DNA from: Thermoleophilia bacterium
GTDB lineage: Bacteria; Actinomycetota; Thermoleophilia; Gaiellales; Gaiellaceae
Assembly: GCA_025934335.1 (NCBI GenBank)
Contig: JAICYG010000029.1
Location: 1 to 20,288, forward strand
DNA length: 20,288 nucleotides
Reading direction: 5' to 3'
In this document: piece by piece, positions 1-8,215 of the stretch
Layout of the letters: the number at the start of each line of letters is the position of its first letter
Numbering within the stretch: the stretch's first letter is position 1
Notes under the pieces: model-generated
Databases searched by the model: none
What the model saw: the letters and a program-made list of their open reading frames with translations, nothing else
What the model was told of the DNA's origin: nothing
Made by a program: the position numbers and the translations under genes

Positions 1-609
1 ATGTTCTCGTTCAGCGGCACGAACTGCTCGATGGCGGCGGCATTGCCGTACGCGATCGGTGCGCAGACCGCCTACCCGGGCCGCCAGGTGGTGGCGTTCA
101 CCGGCGACGGCTCGCTGACCATGATGCTCGGCGACCTCGCCACGCTCGTGCAGGAGAACCTGCCGGTGAAGCTGATCGTGCTGAAGAACAACACGCTCGG
201 CCTCATCAAGTGGGAGCAGATGATCTTCATCGGCAACCCCGAGTACGGCGTCGGCTTCAACGACGTCGACTTCGTCAAGATCGCCGAGGGCTGCGGCCTG
301 CGCGGCGTGAGGATCGACGATCCGTCGCGCTGTCGCGACCAGCTCGCGGAGGCGCTCGAGCTGAACGAGCCGGTGCTGATCGAATGCGTCACCGACCCGA
401 ACGAGCCGCCGCATCCGCCGCAGGTGACGACGGAACAGACGAAGCTGTTCGCCGAGGCGCTCATGCGCGGCGAGGAGCACCGCAAGCAGATCGCGCTCAC
501 CGTCGGGCGCGACATGCTGAAGGAGGCGGACTTCAAGGCGAGCCCGTACGGCATGCCGGCGCGGCTCAAGGAGAAGGTCGGCGGCATCCTTCCGGGCGGC
601 GAGGACTGA
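1..609 (+). CDS. TPP-dependent pyruvate oxidase/dehydrogenase (PoxB-like), C-terminal part
   Basis: Partial gene: the window begins inside it, and the ATG at base 1 is very probably an internal Met because about 350 N-terminal residues of the family are missing. Visible is the C-terminal TPP-binding domain: an SGT...PYAIGA segment (residues 5-21), the GDG at 35-37 followed about 26 residues later by NN at 63-64 (Mg-TPP motif), and a tail with PPQVTTEQTK that resembles the membrane/effector-binding tail of pyruvate oxidases rather than acetolactate synthase or glyoxylate carboligase. The family decarboxylates pyruvate to acetate (or acetyl phosphate) with FAD and passes electrons to quinone or O2. 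It ends 1 nt before the dehydrogenase gene, so the two are probably one operon acting on lactate and pyruvate. The substrate is inferred; other members of the TPP enzyme superfamily cannot be excluded without the N-terminus. Confidence 0.82.
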   Translation: MFSFSGTNCSMAAALPYAIGAQTAYPGRQVVAFTGDGSLTMMLGDLATLVQENLPVKLIVLKNNTLGLIKWEQMIFIGNPEYGVGFNDVDFVKIAEGCGLRGVRIDDPSRCRDQLAEALELNEPVLIECVTDPNEPPHPPQVTTEQTKLFAEALMRGEEHRKQIALTVGRDMLKEADFKASPYGMPARLKEKVGGILPGGED

Positions 610-610
610 C

Positions 611-3600
611 ATGGCGGCGACTTCTCCCGTGCGCCACGACGTCCGCGGCCTGCGTGCGCGGCCGGCCGGCATCGACTCGGTCGACGCGCGCACGCTCGCC
701 CGCGAGCTCGCGGGCGCGGTTGCCGGCGAGGTGCGCTTCGGCCACGGCAGCCGCGCTCTGTACGCGAACGACGCGTCGGCCTACCGGCAGGTGCCGCTCG
801 GCGTCGTCGTGCCGAGGAAGGCGGACGACGTCGTCGCCACGGTTGCGCTCTGCCGCGAGTTCGGTGCGCCCGTCTTCGCGCGCGGCGCCGGCACGGGCCT
901 CGCGGGCCAGACCGTGAACGAGGCGGTAGTGATCGACTTCAGCAAGTACATGCGCAAGCTCGTGTCCCTCGACCCGGACGCGAAGCGCGCGCGCGTGCAA
1001 CCCGGTCTCGTGCTCGACCGTCTGCGCGAGCAGGCCGAGGAGCACGAGCTCACGTACGGCCCCGACCCGGCGACGCACAGCCGGTGCACGCTCGGCGGCA
1101 TGATCGGCAACAACTCGTGCGGCGTCCACTCGATCCTCGCGGGGGTCACCGCCGACAACGTCGAATCGCTCGACGTGCTGCTCTACGACGGCACGCGGCT
1201 GCGCGTCTCGCGCGGCGACGAGGCGATCCAGGGGCCGGGTGGGGCGGCGCTGACGCGGCAGCTGCGCGAGCTCGCCGAGCGGTGGGGCGACCAGGTTCGG
1301 GCCGGCTTCCCGCAGATCCCGCGGCGCATCTCCGGCTACAACCTCGATCGGCTCCTGCCGGAGAGCGGGTTCGACGTCGCCGCGGCGCTCGTCGGAACCG
1401 AGTGCACGTGCTGCTTCGTGCTCGAGGCCGACCTGAAGCTGATCCCCAGCCCGCAGCACCGCTCGCTTGTGCTGCTCGGCTACGACGCGCCCTGGACCGC
1501 AGCCGACCACGTGCCCGAGATCATGGAGTTCGACCCGATCGGGCTCGAGACGTTCGACCGCAGGCTCGTCGACAACGAGCTGAAGAAGGGGTTCAAGCGT
1601 CACCCGGAGCTGCTGCCCGGCGGCGACGCGTGGCTCCTCTGCGAGTTCGGCGCCGACTCGAAGGAGGAGGCCGACGCGAAGGCCGAGCGCCTCGTCGAGG
1701 CGATGAAGCGCAAGAACGACAAGGAGTACCTCGACCTCAAGCTCTACGAGGACGAGGAAGAGGTAAAGCAGGTCTGGGAGATCCGCGAGGGCGGCGTCGG
1801 CCATTCGAAGGTCCCGGGAGAGCATCCCGGCTGGCCGTCGTGGGAAGACGCCGCCGTCGCACCCGATCGGTGCGGCGACTACCTGCGCGACTTCGACAAG
1901 CTCGTGTCCGAGCACGGCCTCGAGGTCTCGTGCTACTTCGGCCACGTGGGCCACGGGTGCCTGCACACGCGCCTGAACTGGGACTTCTCGACGCGTGAGG
2001 GCATCCGGCGCTACCGCTCGTTCATGGAGGACGCGGCGTCGCTCGTCTCCAGCTACGGCGGGTCGCTGTCGGGCGAGCACGGCGACGGGCAGGCGCGCGC
2101 GGAGCTGCTCGACCGCATGTTCGGCCACGACCTCGTCGCTGCGTTCCGGGAGTTCAGGGCGATCTGGGACCCGGAGTCGCGGATGAACCCCGGCAAGGTC
2201 TCCGACCCGTACCCGCTCGACACGAACCTGCGCATGTCGCCGCCCTACGAGCCGCGGCGCGTCGAGACGTATTTCTCGTTCGTCTCGGACGACGGCTCCT
2301 TCGCGGCCGCGTCCGAGCGCTGCTTTGGCGTCGGCGCCTGCCGCGACCAGGTAGGCGTCATGTGCCCGAGCTACCAGGCGACGATGGAGGAGAAGCACTC
2401 CACGCGCGGCCGGGCGCGTCTGCTCTTCGAGATGATGCGCAACGACGTTCTGCACGATGGCTGGAAGTCGGAGGAGGTCAAGGAGGCGCTCGACCTCTGT
2501 CTCGCCTGCAAGGGCTGCAAGAACGAGTGCCCGGTGCGCGTCGACATGGCGACGTACAAGGCCGAGTTCCTCGCGCACTACTACGAGGGTCGCCTGCGGC
2601 CGCGGCAGGCCTACGCTCTGGGGCTGATCATGTTCTGGGCCCGTATTGCGTCGAAGCTGCCGAGGCTCTCGAACGCGGTCGCGTCGAGCGCCATCGGCAA
2701 GCGCCTGGCCGGGATCGCGCCGGAGCGGACGCCGCCGCAGTTCGCCGATGAGCCGTTCGCCGATTGGTTCGCGCGCCGCGGTGGGACGAAGGTGCAGGGC
2801 GGGCGACGCGTCGTCCTCTGGCCCGACACGTTCACGAACTACTTCGAGCCCGAGATCGGGAAGGCAGCGGTCGACGTGCTCGAGGCCGCCGGCTGCTCGA
2901 TCGAGCTGCCGCACGGCGCCGTCTGCTGCGGCCGGCCGCTCTACGACTTCGGGATGCTGAAGCTCGCGAAGCGGCAGCTCGAGCAGATCCTCGACCGGCT
3001 CCGGCCGGAGATCCGCGCGGGCGTGGAGCTGGTGGGGCTCGAGCCGAGCTGCGTCGCCGTCTTCCGCGACGAGCTCGTGAACATGCTCCCGCACGACGAG
3101 GACGCGAAGCGGCTTTCGAAGCAGACGTACTCGTTCGTCGAGTTCCTCACCGACCGGCTCGACTGGCAGCCGCCGAAGCTCGACGCGAAGGTCGTCGTGC
3201 AGGGGCACTGCCACCATCGAGCCGCCGAGAAGACGATGAGCCATGACCGCGAGCTCCTCGACCGGCTCGGGCTCGACTACGAGATCCTCGACACCGGCTG
3301 CTGCGGCATGGCGGGTTCGTTCGGCTACCACGAAGGCGAGCACTACGACGTCTCCGTCAAGGTGGCGGAGCACAGCCTGCTGCCGAAGCTGAAGGAGCTC
3401 GACGGCGACACGATGGTGATCGCAGACGGGTTCTCGTGCCGGGGGCAGATCGAGCAGCTCGACGGTCACGAGCCGCTGCACGTGGCCGAGGTCGTGCAGC
3501 GCGCGCTGCGGGCAAGCGGCGGCCTTCCGCACGAGCATCCGGCGGAGCCTGAGCCGAGGTCGTCGCGCGGCCGCAGCGCGGCCGTGGTCGCGGCCGTCGC

Positions 3601-3640
3601 CGCAGGCGCGGTGGCTGCCGCGCTCGCAGCTCGCTCGTAG
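611..3640 (+). CDS. Fused FAD-linked oxidase / Fe-S (GlcD-GlcF type) D-lactate or glycolate dehydrogenase
   Basis: A 1009-residue flavoprotein fused to an Fe-S subunit. Residues about 55-235 form the FAD-binding PCMH fold (ARGAGTGLAGQ and TLGGMIGNNSCG), followed by the FAD-oxidase C-terminal domain to about 540 with metal-site-like HVGHG and SGEHGDG. Next is a ferredoxin-like part with Cys571, Cys577 and a CP in the form usual for this fused family, then the C630-x2-C-x2-C-x3-CP cluster, and two CCG cysteine-rich segments (772-774 and 897-899) typical of heterodisulfide-reductase-like Fe-S oxidoreductases. Such proteins oxidise D-lactate, glycolate or similar 2-hydroxyacids and feed electrons to quinone at the inner face of the membrane. 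The ATG follows the upstream TGA by 1 nt, with GAGG 7 nt before it. An odd C-terminal tail (about 970-1009) has a Pro/Glu-rich linker and an Ala/Val-rich hydrophobic stretch that could be a tail anchor. Confidence 0.9.
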   Translation: MAATSPVRHDVRGLRARPAGIDSVDARTLARELAGAVAGEVRFGHGSRALYANDASAYRQVPLGVVVPRKADDVVATVALCREFGAPVFARGAGTGLAGQTVNEAVVIDFSKYMRKLVSLDPDAKRARVQPGLVLDRLREQAEEHELTYGPDPATHSRCTLGGMIGNNSCGVHSILAGVTADNVESLDVLLYDGTRLRVSRGDEAIQGPGGAALTRQLRELAERWGDQVRAGFPQIPRRISGYNLDRLLPESGFDVAAALVGTECTCCFVLEADLKLIPSPQHRSLVLLGYDAPWTAADHVPEIMEFDPIGLETFDRRLVDNELKKGFKRHPELLPGGDAWLLCEFGADSKEEADAKAERLVEAMKRKNDKEYLDLKLYEDEEEVKQVWEIREGGVGHSKVPGEHPGWPSWEDAAVAPDRCGDYLRDFDKLVSEHGLEVSCYFGHVGHGCLHTRLNWDFSTREGIRRYRSFMEDAASLVSSYGGSLSGEHGDGQARAELLDRMFGHDLVAAFREFRAIWDPESRMNPGKVSDPYPLDTNLRMSPPYEPRRVETYFSFVSDDGSFAAASERCFGVGACRDQVGVMCPSYQATMEEKHSTRGRARLLFEMMRNDVLHDGWKSEEVKEALDLCLACKGCKNECPVRVDMATYKAEFLAHYYEGRLRPRQAYALGLIMFWARIASKLPRLSNAVASSAIGKRLAGIAPERTPPQFADEPFADWFARRGGTKVQGGRRVVLWPDTFTNYFEPEIGKAAVDVLEAAGCSIELPHGAVCCGRPLYDFGMLKLAKRQLEQILDRLRPEIRAGVELVGLEPSCVAVFRDELVNMLPHDEDAKRLSKQTYSFVEFLTDRLDWQPPKLDAKVVVQGHCHHRAAEKTMSHDRELLDRLGLDYEILDTGCCGMAGSFGYHEGEHYDVSVKVAEHSLLPKLKELDGDTMVIADGFSCRGQIEQLDGHEPLHVAEVVQRALRASGGLPHEHPAEPEPRSSRGRSAAVVAAVAAGAVAAALAARS

Positions 3641-3686
3641 GCGCCGGTCTCACTCCGCGTTCACACGCCCCTGGCATGGTCGCGGG

Positions 3687-5759
3687 GTGACGCCGACGCC
3701 CGTCCGCAGGCGCCGGCGGCGGCGCACCCGGCGTCTCTGGCCGTTGGCGGTCGCCGCCCTCGTGCTCGCGCTCGTCCTGGCGGCCCTCCTCGTGCCACGT
3801 CGAAAGGGCGCGACGACCGCGACCACCTTGCCGTCCACGACGATCGCCGCGGTCGCCCCGCCGCGGCGCCCGCCCTCGCCTCCGCGGCGGCTCGTCGAGC
3901 GGCGTACCGGCACGCTCGTGGCAGCGGTGCAGGACGCGGCTGCGACCCAGGTTCCCGGGGGTGTGATGCTGCTCGGCGGGCTGACGGACGCCGACCGATC
4001 GCGGACGGACATCCGGATCGCGACGCCCGAAGCGGACCGAGCCGCCGGAACTCTGCCGACCGCGGTCCACGACGCGGCAGCGGTCACCGTCGGTGGCGCT
4101 GTCTACCTGTTCGGCGGCGGCACCAACACGGGCACGCAGACGGACGAGATCGTGCGGGTGCCGGTGCACGGCGGCCGTGCCACGATCGTGGGGCGTCTAC
4201 CCGCGCCGAGCTCGGACCAGGCAGCGGTCGCCGTCGGCGCCACCGCGTACGTGGTCGGCGGCTACACCGGGTCCCGCTGGCTCGACACGGTGGTCGCCTG
4301 GCGGCCGGGACGTCCGGCGCGCGTCGTCGCGCACCTGCCCCGGCCGGTCCGGTACGCGGCTGTCGCGGCGGTCGGCTCGACGATCGTGATCGCGGGCGGC
4401 TCGCTCGAAAACGGGACGGCGAGCGACGACGTGCTCGCGCTCCGCGCCGGCGGCGGTCCTGTCCGCCGGCTGGGAAGGCTGCCCGCGCCGACGACGCACG
4501 CCGCTGCGGCGAGCGTGGGCGGCGTCGTCTACGTCATCGGTGGGCGTGGCGCCGCGGTCGGGACGCCCACTGGCCGGGTCGTCTCCGTCGATCCGGGGAA
4601 GCGGCAGGTGCACGCAGCAGGGAGCCTGACGTCGCCTCGTTCCGATCTGGCGGCGGTGGCTGTGGGCGGACGGATCGTTCTTGCCGGCGGCCGTGACAGC
4701 GGAGGCACCGAGGCGCTGCTCGGGGAGCTCGTGCGCGCGACGCGGCGCCGCTCGACTGCGTCGGCGAATGTGTACGTCCACGACGGTCCAGACGAGCTCA
4801 CAGGCGCCGCGAGGACCGCCCGGCCTCTTGTCTACGTGCCGAACAGCGGCAGCGACACGGTCGACGTGATCGACCCGCATACGGACCGCATCGTCGAGCA
4901 CTTCCGGGTCGGCGGGCTGCCTCAGCACGTCGTGCCGGCGTGGAACCTGCGCACGCTCTACGTCACGAACGACACCGGCAACAGCCTGACCACGATCGAT
5001 CCGCGCAACGGCAGGCCCGGTCGCACGATTCCGGTCGCCGACCCGTACAACATGTACTTCACACCCGACGGCCGCGACGCGATCGTGGTCGCGGAGCGTC
5101 TCCATCGGCTCGACTTCCGCGACCCGCACACCTTCGCGCTCCGCCGCTCGCTCGACGTGCCCTGCCGCGGTGTCGACCACATGGACTTCAGCGCGAACGG
5201 TCGCTACGCGCTCGCGAGCTGCGAGTTCTCGGGGCAGATGGTCGTGGTCGACGTCCATGGCCGGCGGGTCGTGCGCACGATCGACCTCCCCGACGGCGTC
5301 GCGGGAATGCCGCAGGACGTGAAGCTCTCACCGGACGGCCGCATCTACTACGTCGCCGACATGCACGCGAACGGCCTCTGGGAGATCGACGCCCGCACCT
5401 ACCGCGTGCTGCGATTCCAGGCCACGGGAGCGGGGGCACACGGCCTCTATCCGAGTCGCGACGCCAGGTACCTCTACGTGTCCAACAGGGACGCGGGCAC
5501 CGTCTCCGTTCTCAGCTTCAGGACGCGGAAGCCGGTGGCGACGTGGCGGATACCGGGTGGGACGCCCGACATGGGCGGCGTGTCCGCGGACGGCAAGGTG
5601 CTGTGGCTCTCCGGCCGCTACCGAAGCGAGGTCTACGCGATCTCGACCCGCACCGGAAAGCTGCTCGCCCGCATCCGCGTGGGCGCCGGGCCGCACGGCC
5701 TCTGCGTGTGGCCCCAGCCGGGGCGGCACTCGCTCGGCCACACCGGCATCCTCCGCTGA
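3687..5759 (+). CDS. Membrane-anchored double beta-propeller protein (kelch-like + YVTN/YncE-like)
   Basis: 690 residues with a GTG start. After an Arg-rich N-terminus there is one hydrophobic segment (about 17-37) that should act as a signal anchor with the rest outside the cytoplasm, then a Thr/Pro-rich linker. Residues about 75-345 carry six kelch-like blades, each ending in a hydrophobic strand plus GG (MLLGG, YLFGG, YVVGG, IVIAGG, YVIGG, IVLAGG), preceded by a D/H/Y-AA-V signature. Residues about 378-690 carry a second propeller of the YVTN type (VYVPNSGSDTVDVID, LYVTNDTGNSLTTID, LYVSNRDAGTVSVL). No catalytic residues are recognised; such propellers usually bind partners or cofactors. 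The stop overlaps the ATG of the cytochrome c lipoprotein gene, so a shared role in extracytoplasmic electron transfer or cofactor binding is plausible but inferred. No clear Shine-Dalgarno precedes the GTG. Confidence 0.8.
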   Translation: MTPTPVRRRRRRRTRRLWPLAVAALVLALVLAALLVPRRKGATTATTLPSTTIAAVAPPRRPPSPPRRLVERRTGTLVAAVQDAAATQVPGGVMLLGGLTDADRSRTDIRIATPEADRAAGTLPTAVHDAAAVTVGGAVYLFGGGTNTGTQTDEIVRVPVHGGRATIVGRLPAPSSDQAAVAVGATAYVVGGYTGSRWLDTVVAWRPGRPARVVAHLPRPVRYAAVAAVGSTIVIAGGSLENGTASDDVLALRAGGGPVRRLGRLPAPTTHAAAASVGGVVYVIGGRGAAVGTPTGRVVSVDPGKRQVHAAGSLTSPRSDLAAVAVGGRIVLAGGRDSGGTEALLGELVRATRRRSTASANVYVHDGPDELTGAARTARPLVYVPNSGSDTVDVIDPHTDRIVEHFRVGGLPQHVVPAWNLRTLYVTNDTGNSLTTIDPRNGRPGRTIPVADPYNMYFTPDGRDAIVVAERLHRLDFRDPHTFALRRSLDVPCRGVDHMDFSANGRYALASCEFSGQMVVVDVHGRRVVRTIDLPDGVAGMPQDVKLSPDGRIYYVADMHANGLWEIDARTYRVLRFQATGAGAHGLYPSRDARYLYVSNRDAGTVSVLSFRTRKPVATWRIPGGTPDMGGVSADGKVLWLSGRYRSEVYAISTRTGKLLARIRVGAGPHGLCVWPQPGRHSLGHTGILR

Positions 5760-6028
5760 TGCGTCTCGTCCTCCTCGCCGCGGCAGCGGCGCTGCTCGCT
5801 GGTTGCGCCGGTGGTCACTCCACTGCGCGCGGGCGCGGTGTGTTCGAACGCTCGTGCACGAGTTGCCACACGCTCACCGGGCACGACACGTCTGCGCGTG
5901 GCGGCGATCTGCGCGCGGCCCGGTTGACGGCGGCGGACGTCGCCAGCTTCGCGCGCATCATGCCCGTGCGCCCGCCTCTCTCGTCCGCCGACGCGCGGGC
6001 TGTCGGTCGGTACGTGGTGTCGCGCTAG
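5759..6028 (+). CDS. Small lipoprotein c-type cytochrome
   Basis: 89 residues. The N-terminus MRLVLLAAAAALLAGC is a lipoprotein signal peptide with the lipobox LAGC (lipidated Cys16). A single haem c motif CTSCH lies at residues 33-37 and a likely axial Met at 68 (RIMPV), so this is a minimal mono-haem class I cytochrome, close to the shortest size for the fold. It would sit on the outer face of the membrane and shuttle electrons. Its ATG (5759-5761) overlaps the TGA of the propeller gene (TGATG arrangement), which implies translational coupling and a functional link with that protein. It ends 3 nt from the convergent minus-strand gene. The redox partner is unknown. Confidence 0.88.
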   Translation: MRLVLLAAAAALLAGCAGGHSTARGRGVFERSCTSCHTLTGHDTSARGGDLRAARLTAADVASFARIMPVRPPLSSADARAVGRYVVSR

Positions 6029-6031
6029 CGG

Positions 6032-6328
6032 CTAGCGCAGCCGGTCGGCGAACGACTCGAGGTCGTCTGCGTGCAGCCCGATCTCGCCGGCCTCGAGGGC
6101 CGCCTTCACCTCGCGCGCGAGCTGGTGGCCCTCGCTGTCCTGGTGCGGCTCGAGCACCGTCGTCAGTGACGCGACGACGGCGCTCCCCTCGTGCAGCTGG
6201 ATATCGACGGTTTTGAGCTGCGTCTTGTCGTCGATGTAGGGGTCGTCCGGCACACCGACCCAGACGGTGACGGTGCCGCCGTTCGGCAGCGCTGCGTGCT
6301 CGAGGGCGGGGGAGGTGCGCAGGCTCAT
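6032..6328 (-). CDS. Conserved-looking small hypothetical protein
   Basis: 98 residues, ATG start, soluble, with no signal peptide or membrane segment. I do not recognise the family. Visible are an N-terminal beta-rich part (residues about 17-60: GGTVTVWVGVPDD, KTQLKTVDIQL, SAVVASLTTVLE) and a C-terminal acidic helical part (about 62-98). Codon use and third-position GC are like the neighbours and the frame is open over its whole length, which favours a real gene. It is convergent with the cytochrome gene (3 nt apart) and divergent from the AI-2E-family gene across 33 nt, so a divergent promoter must sit in or near that gap. The minus-strand frame continues open upstream of this ATG across the AI-2E gene, but that extension is only an antisense shadow. 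Confidence 0.6.
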   Translation of the reverse strand: MSLRTSPALEHAALPNGGTVTVWVGVPDDPYIDDKTQLKTVDIQLHEGSAVVASLTTVLEPHQDSEGHQLAREVKAALEAGEIGLHADDLESFADRLR

Positions 6329-6361
6329 CGGCGGCACCGTACAACGTCCGACCGCGACGCG

Positions 6362-7474
6362 ATGCTGGGAACCGTGACGCCGGAGCGCGTGGTCGACCTG
6401 CGTCCCCGCACGATCATGCGGGTCCTGCTGATCGTGCTCGCCGTCGCGGCCTCGCTCGAGGTGATCTGGATCGCGAGGCACGTGCTCTCGTGGGTGGTCA
6501 TCGCGCTGTTCCTGGCACTCGCGCTCGACCCGTTCGTCGGCTTCATCCAGCGACACACCCGCCTCGGGCGTGGCACGGCGATCGCCGTCGCATACCTGAT
6601 CGTGATCGCCGTGATCGCGGGCATCGGCGCCACGTTCATCCCGAAGCTCGTCGACGAGGTGAACGGCTTCGTGCAGGCGCTCCCGAACTACGTGCACGAC
6701 CTGACGCACGGGCGCGGCCGGCTCGGTTTCCTCGAGCGCAAGTACCACGTCGTCGAGAAGGTGCGCGAGCAGGTGCAGAACGGCGGCGCGAGCAGGGTGC
6801 TCGGACTGTCGGGCGCCGCGCTGTCCGTCACCAAGAGCGTGATCACGATCATCGCCGCGACCGTGACGATCGTGTTCCTGACGTTCTTCATGCTGCTCGA
6901 AGGGCGCACCTGGGTGGAGCGGGTGTACTCGCTGCTTCCGGAGGCGTCGCGACCGCGCTGGCGACGGGTCGGCGACGACATCTACCGGACGATCGGAGGC
7001 TACGTCACCGGCAACATCGTGATCAGCCTGATCGCGGGCGCGTCGATCACGGTCGTTCTGCTCGTCATGGGCGTTCCGTATGCGGTCGCGCTGGGATTGA
7101 TCGTCGCGTTCCTCGACCTGATCCCGCTCGCGGGCGCGACGCTCGCGGGGATCATCGTCACGGTGGTCGCATTCCTGCACACGGTCCCGGCCGGGATCGT
7201 GGTGCTGGTCTTCTTCGTCGTCTACCAGCAGATCGAGAACCATTTCCTGCAGCCCGTCATCTACGGGCGCACCGTGCAGCTGTCGCCGCTCGCGGTGCTC
7301 GTGTCGGTGCTGGTCGGGGCCGAGCTCGCCGGGATCCTCGGCGCGCTCGCCGCGATCCCGGTGGCCGGCGCGCTGCAGGTCGTCATTCGCGACCAGCTCG
7401 CGACAAGGCGCGGCCCCGGGATCGAGGCGTCTGCGGAAGCGCCTGCATTAGGAGGTCACGGCTCGACGGCTTAG
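6362..7474 (+). CDS. AI-2E family (PerM/YhhT-like) polytopic membrane protein
   Basis: About 370 residues with the hydrophobic profile of the family: a pair of N-terminal membrane segments (about 19-58), one at about 75-98, a central hydrophilic region (about 98-155) containing the family-typical amphipathic stretch, one at about 160-180, then a cluster of C-terminal segments (about 215-345) including the conserved-looking GYVTGNIVISLIAG and the DLIPLAG and YQQIENHFLQPVIYG regions. Family members are putative exporters or Na+(Li+)/H+ antiporter-like proteins; substrates are seldom known and autoinducer-2 export holds for only a few. The start is uncertain: ATG at 6362 is chosen, but GTG at 6374 has a better GGGA just upstream, and Met at 6416 is also possible. 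Confidence 0.87.
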   Translation: MLGTVTPERVVDLRPRTIMRVLLIVLAVAASLEVIWIARHVLSWVVIALFLALALDPFVGFIQRHTRLGRGTAIAVAYLIVIAVIAGIGATFIPKLVDEVNGFVQALPNYVHDLTHGRGRLGFLERKYHVVEKVREQVQNGGASRVLGLSGAALSVTKSVITIIAATVTIVFLTFFMLLEGRTWVERVYSLLPEASRPRWRRVGDDIYRTIGGYVTGNIVISLIAGASITVVLLVMGVPYAVALGLIVAFLDLIPLAGATLAGIIVTVVAFLHTVPAGIVVLVFFVVYQQIENHFLQPVIYGRTVQLSPLAVLVSVLVGAELAGILGALAAIPVAGALQVVIRDQLATRRGPGIEASAEAPALGGHGSTA

Positions 7475-7497
7475 GCTCGTACATCCCCGAACCCCCT

Positions 7498-7512
7498 GGA
7501 CCCGCGGGGTCC
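7498..7512 (+). terminator. Short GC hairpin after the AI-2E gene
   Basis: GGACCC and GGGTCC form a perfect 6-bp stem around a 3-nt loop, 24 nt after the stop of the AI-2E-family gene and before the CAP-domain gene. No T-run follows, so it may be a weak terminator, an RNA-stability hairpin, or chance in GC-rich DNA. Confidence 0.25.
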
Positions 7513-7569
7513 CGAAGATCCCCCGAATGGCGCATGACCAATAGCAGCCGGTCGGCCGACTATCCGACC

Positions 7570-8115
7570 ATGGCATCCGGTGGACGCAGGGTCGTTGCTG
7601 CGCTCGCATGTCTCGCCGCGCTTGCGGTGCTGGCGGCGGTTGCGACCCCGACTGCAGGCTCCACGCCGACGAGGCACGAGTCGTCGCTCGTTGGGCTCGA
7701 AGGGAGCGTCCTTCAGCGACTGAACGCGATCCGCGCCCGGTACGGCCTGCTGCCGCTGCGCACGAGCACGAAGCTCGCCGCGGCCGCGACGCAGCATTCG
7801 CGCGAGATGGCTGCCGACGGGTACTTCCAGCACGAGTCGGCCGACGGGACGGCATTCTTCACGCGGATCGCCCAGTGGTACTCGTCGAAGGGCTACGGGT
7901 ACTGGGCGGTCGGCGAGAATCTGTTGTGGTCGTCGCCGTCGGTCGACTCGGGTCGCGCGCTCTCGATGTGGATGCACTCGCCGGAGCACCGCGCGAACAT
8001 CCTGAACGCCCGGTGGCGCGAGATCGGCGTGGCCGCCGTCCATGCCACGGCGGGTGGGACGTACGGCGACCAGCCGGTCACGATCATCACGACGGACTTC
8101 GGCGTCCGCCGGTAG
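7570..8115 (+). CDS. Secreted CAP-domain (SCP/PR-1, YkwD-like) protein
   Basis: 181 residues from the ATG at 7570: a basic n-region (GGRR), a hydrophobic Ala/Leu/Val core and a small-residue region near TAGS make a signal peptide, followed by a CAP domain. Hallmarks seen are LNAIRARYGLLPLR, the helix with HSREMAADGYFQH (first His/Glu cavity motif), VGENLLW, and MWMHSPEHRANILNARWREIGVA (second His, with Glu-His), ending in a TDFG-like strand. Bacterial CAP proteins are extracytoplasmic and mostly of unknown biochemical role, perhaps ligand binding or cell-envelope related. An in-frame ATG at 7534 would add 12 residues; neither start has a good Shine-Dalgarno, and the shorter form gives the more typical signal peptide. 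Confidence 0.86.
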   Translation: MASGGRRVVAALACLAALAVLAAVATPTAGSTPTRHESSLVGLEGSVLQRLNAIRARYGLLPLRTSTKLAAAATQHSREMAADGYFQHESADGTAFFTRIAQWYSSKGYGYWAVGENLLWSSPSVDSGRALSMWMHSPEHRANILNARWREIGVAAVHATAGGTYGDQPVTIITTDFGVRR

Positions 8116-8128
8116 CCGCGGGCCGCGG

Positions 8129-8134
8129 TACCGT
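8129..8134 (+). promoter_or_regulatory. Candidate -10 of tRNA-Arg(UCU)
   Basis: TACCGT lies 9 nt before the first tRNA base. The same TACnnT-type hexamer occurs 8-11 nt before all four tRNA genes in this window, which would give very short leaders. No convincing -35 was found. Confidence 0.35.
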
Positions 8135-8143
8135 TCCCGGCGG

Positions 8144-8215
8144 GCGCCCGTAGCTCAGCGGAAGAGCGGCGGCCTTCTAAGCCGTTGGTCGGGGGTTCGA
8201 ATCCCTCCGGGCGCA
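8144..8215 (+). tRNA. tRNA-Arg (anticodon UCU)
   Basis: 72-nt cloverleaf. The acceptor stem GCGCCCG (8144-8150) pairs perfectly with CGGGCGC (8208-8214), with discriminator A8215. The anticodon stem GCGGC/GCCGT encloses loop CTTCTAA, placing TCT at positions 34-36 (decodes AGA). The T arm GGGGG-TTCGAAT-CCCTC has one G-T pair. No CCA is encoded. The discriminator base is also the A of the ATG of the next gene. Confidence 0.95.

Noticed and set aside
566..3538. 990-residue minus-strand open frame
   Set aside because: Antisense shadow of the FAD/Fe-S dehydrogenase gene. High GC at the third codon position keeps the opposite frame open, and it shows no recognisable domain.
4000..4700. DNA-level tandem repeat in the propeller gene
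   Set aside because: The repeats are protein-level kelch blades; the nucleotide sequences differ.
6329..7243. Upstream extension of the small minus-strand hypothetical gene
   Set aside because: It is antisense to the AI-2E-family gene and its composition is a Asp/Arg/His-rich shadow with no domain.
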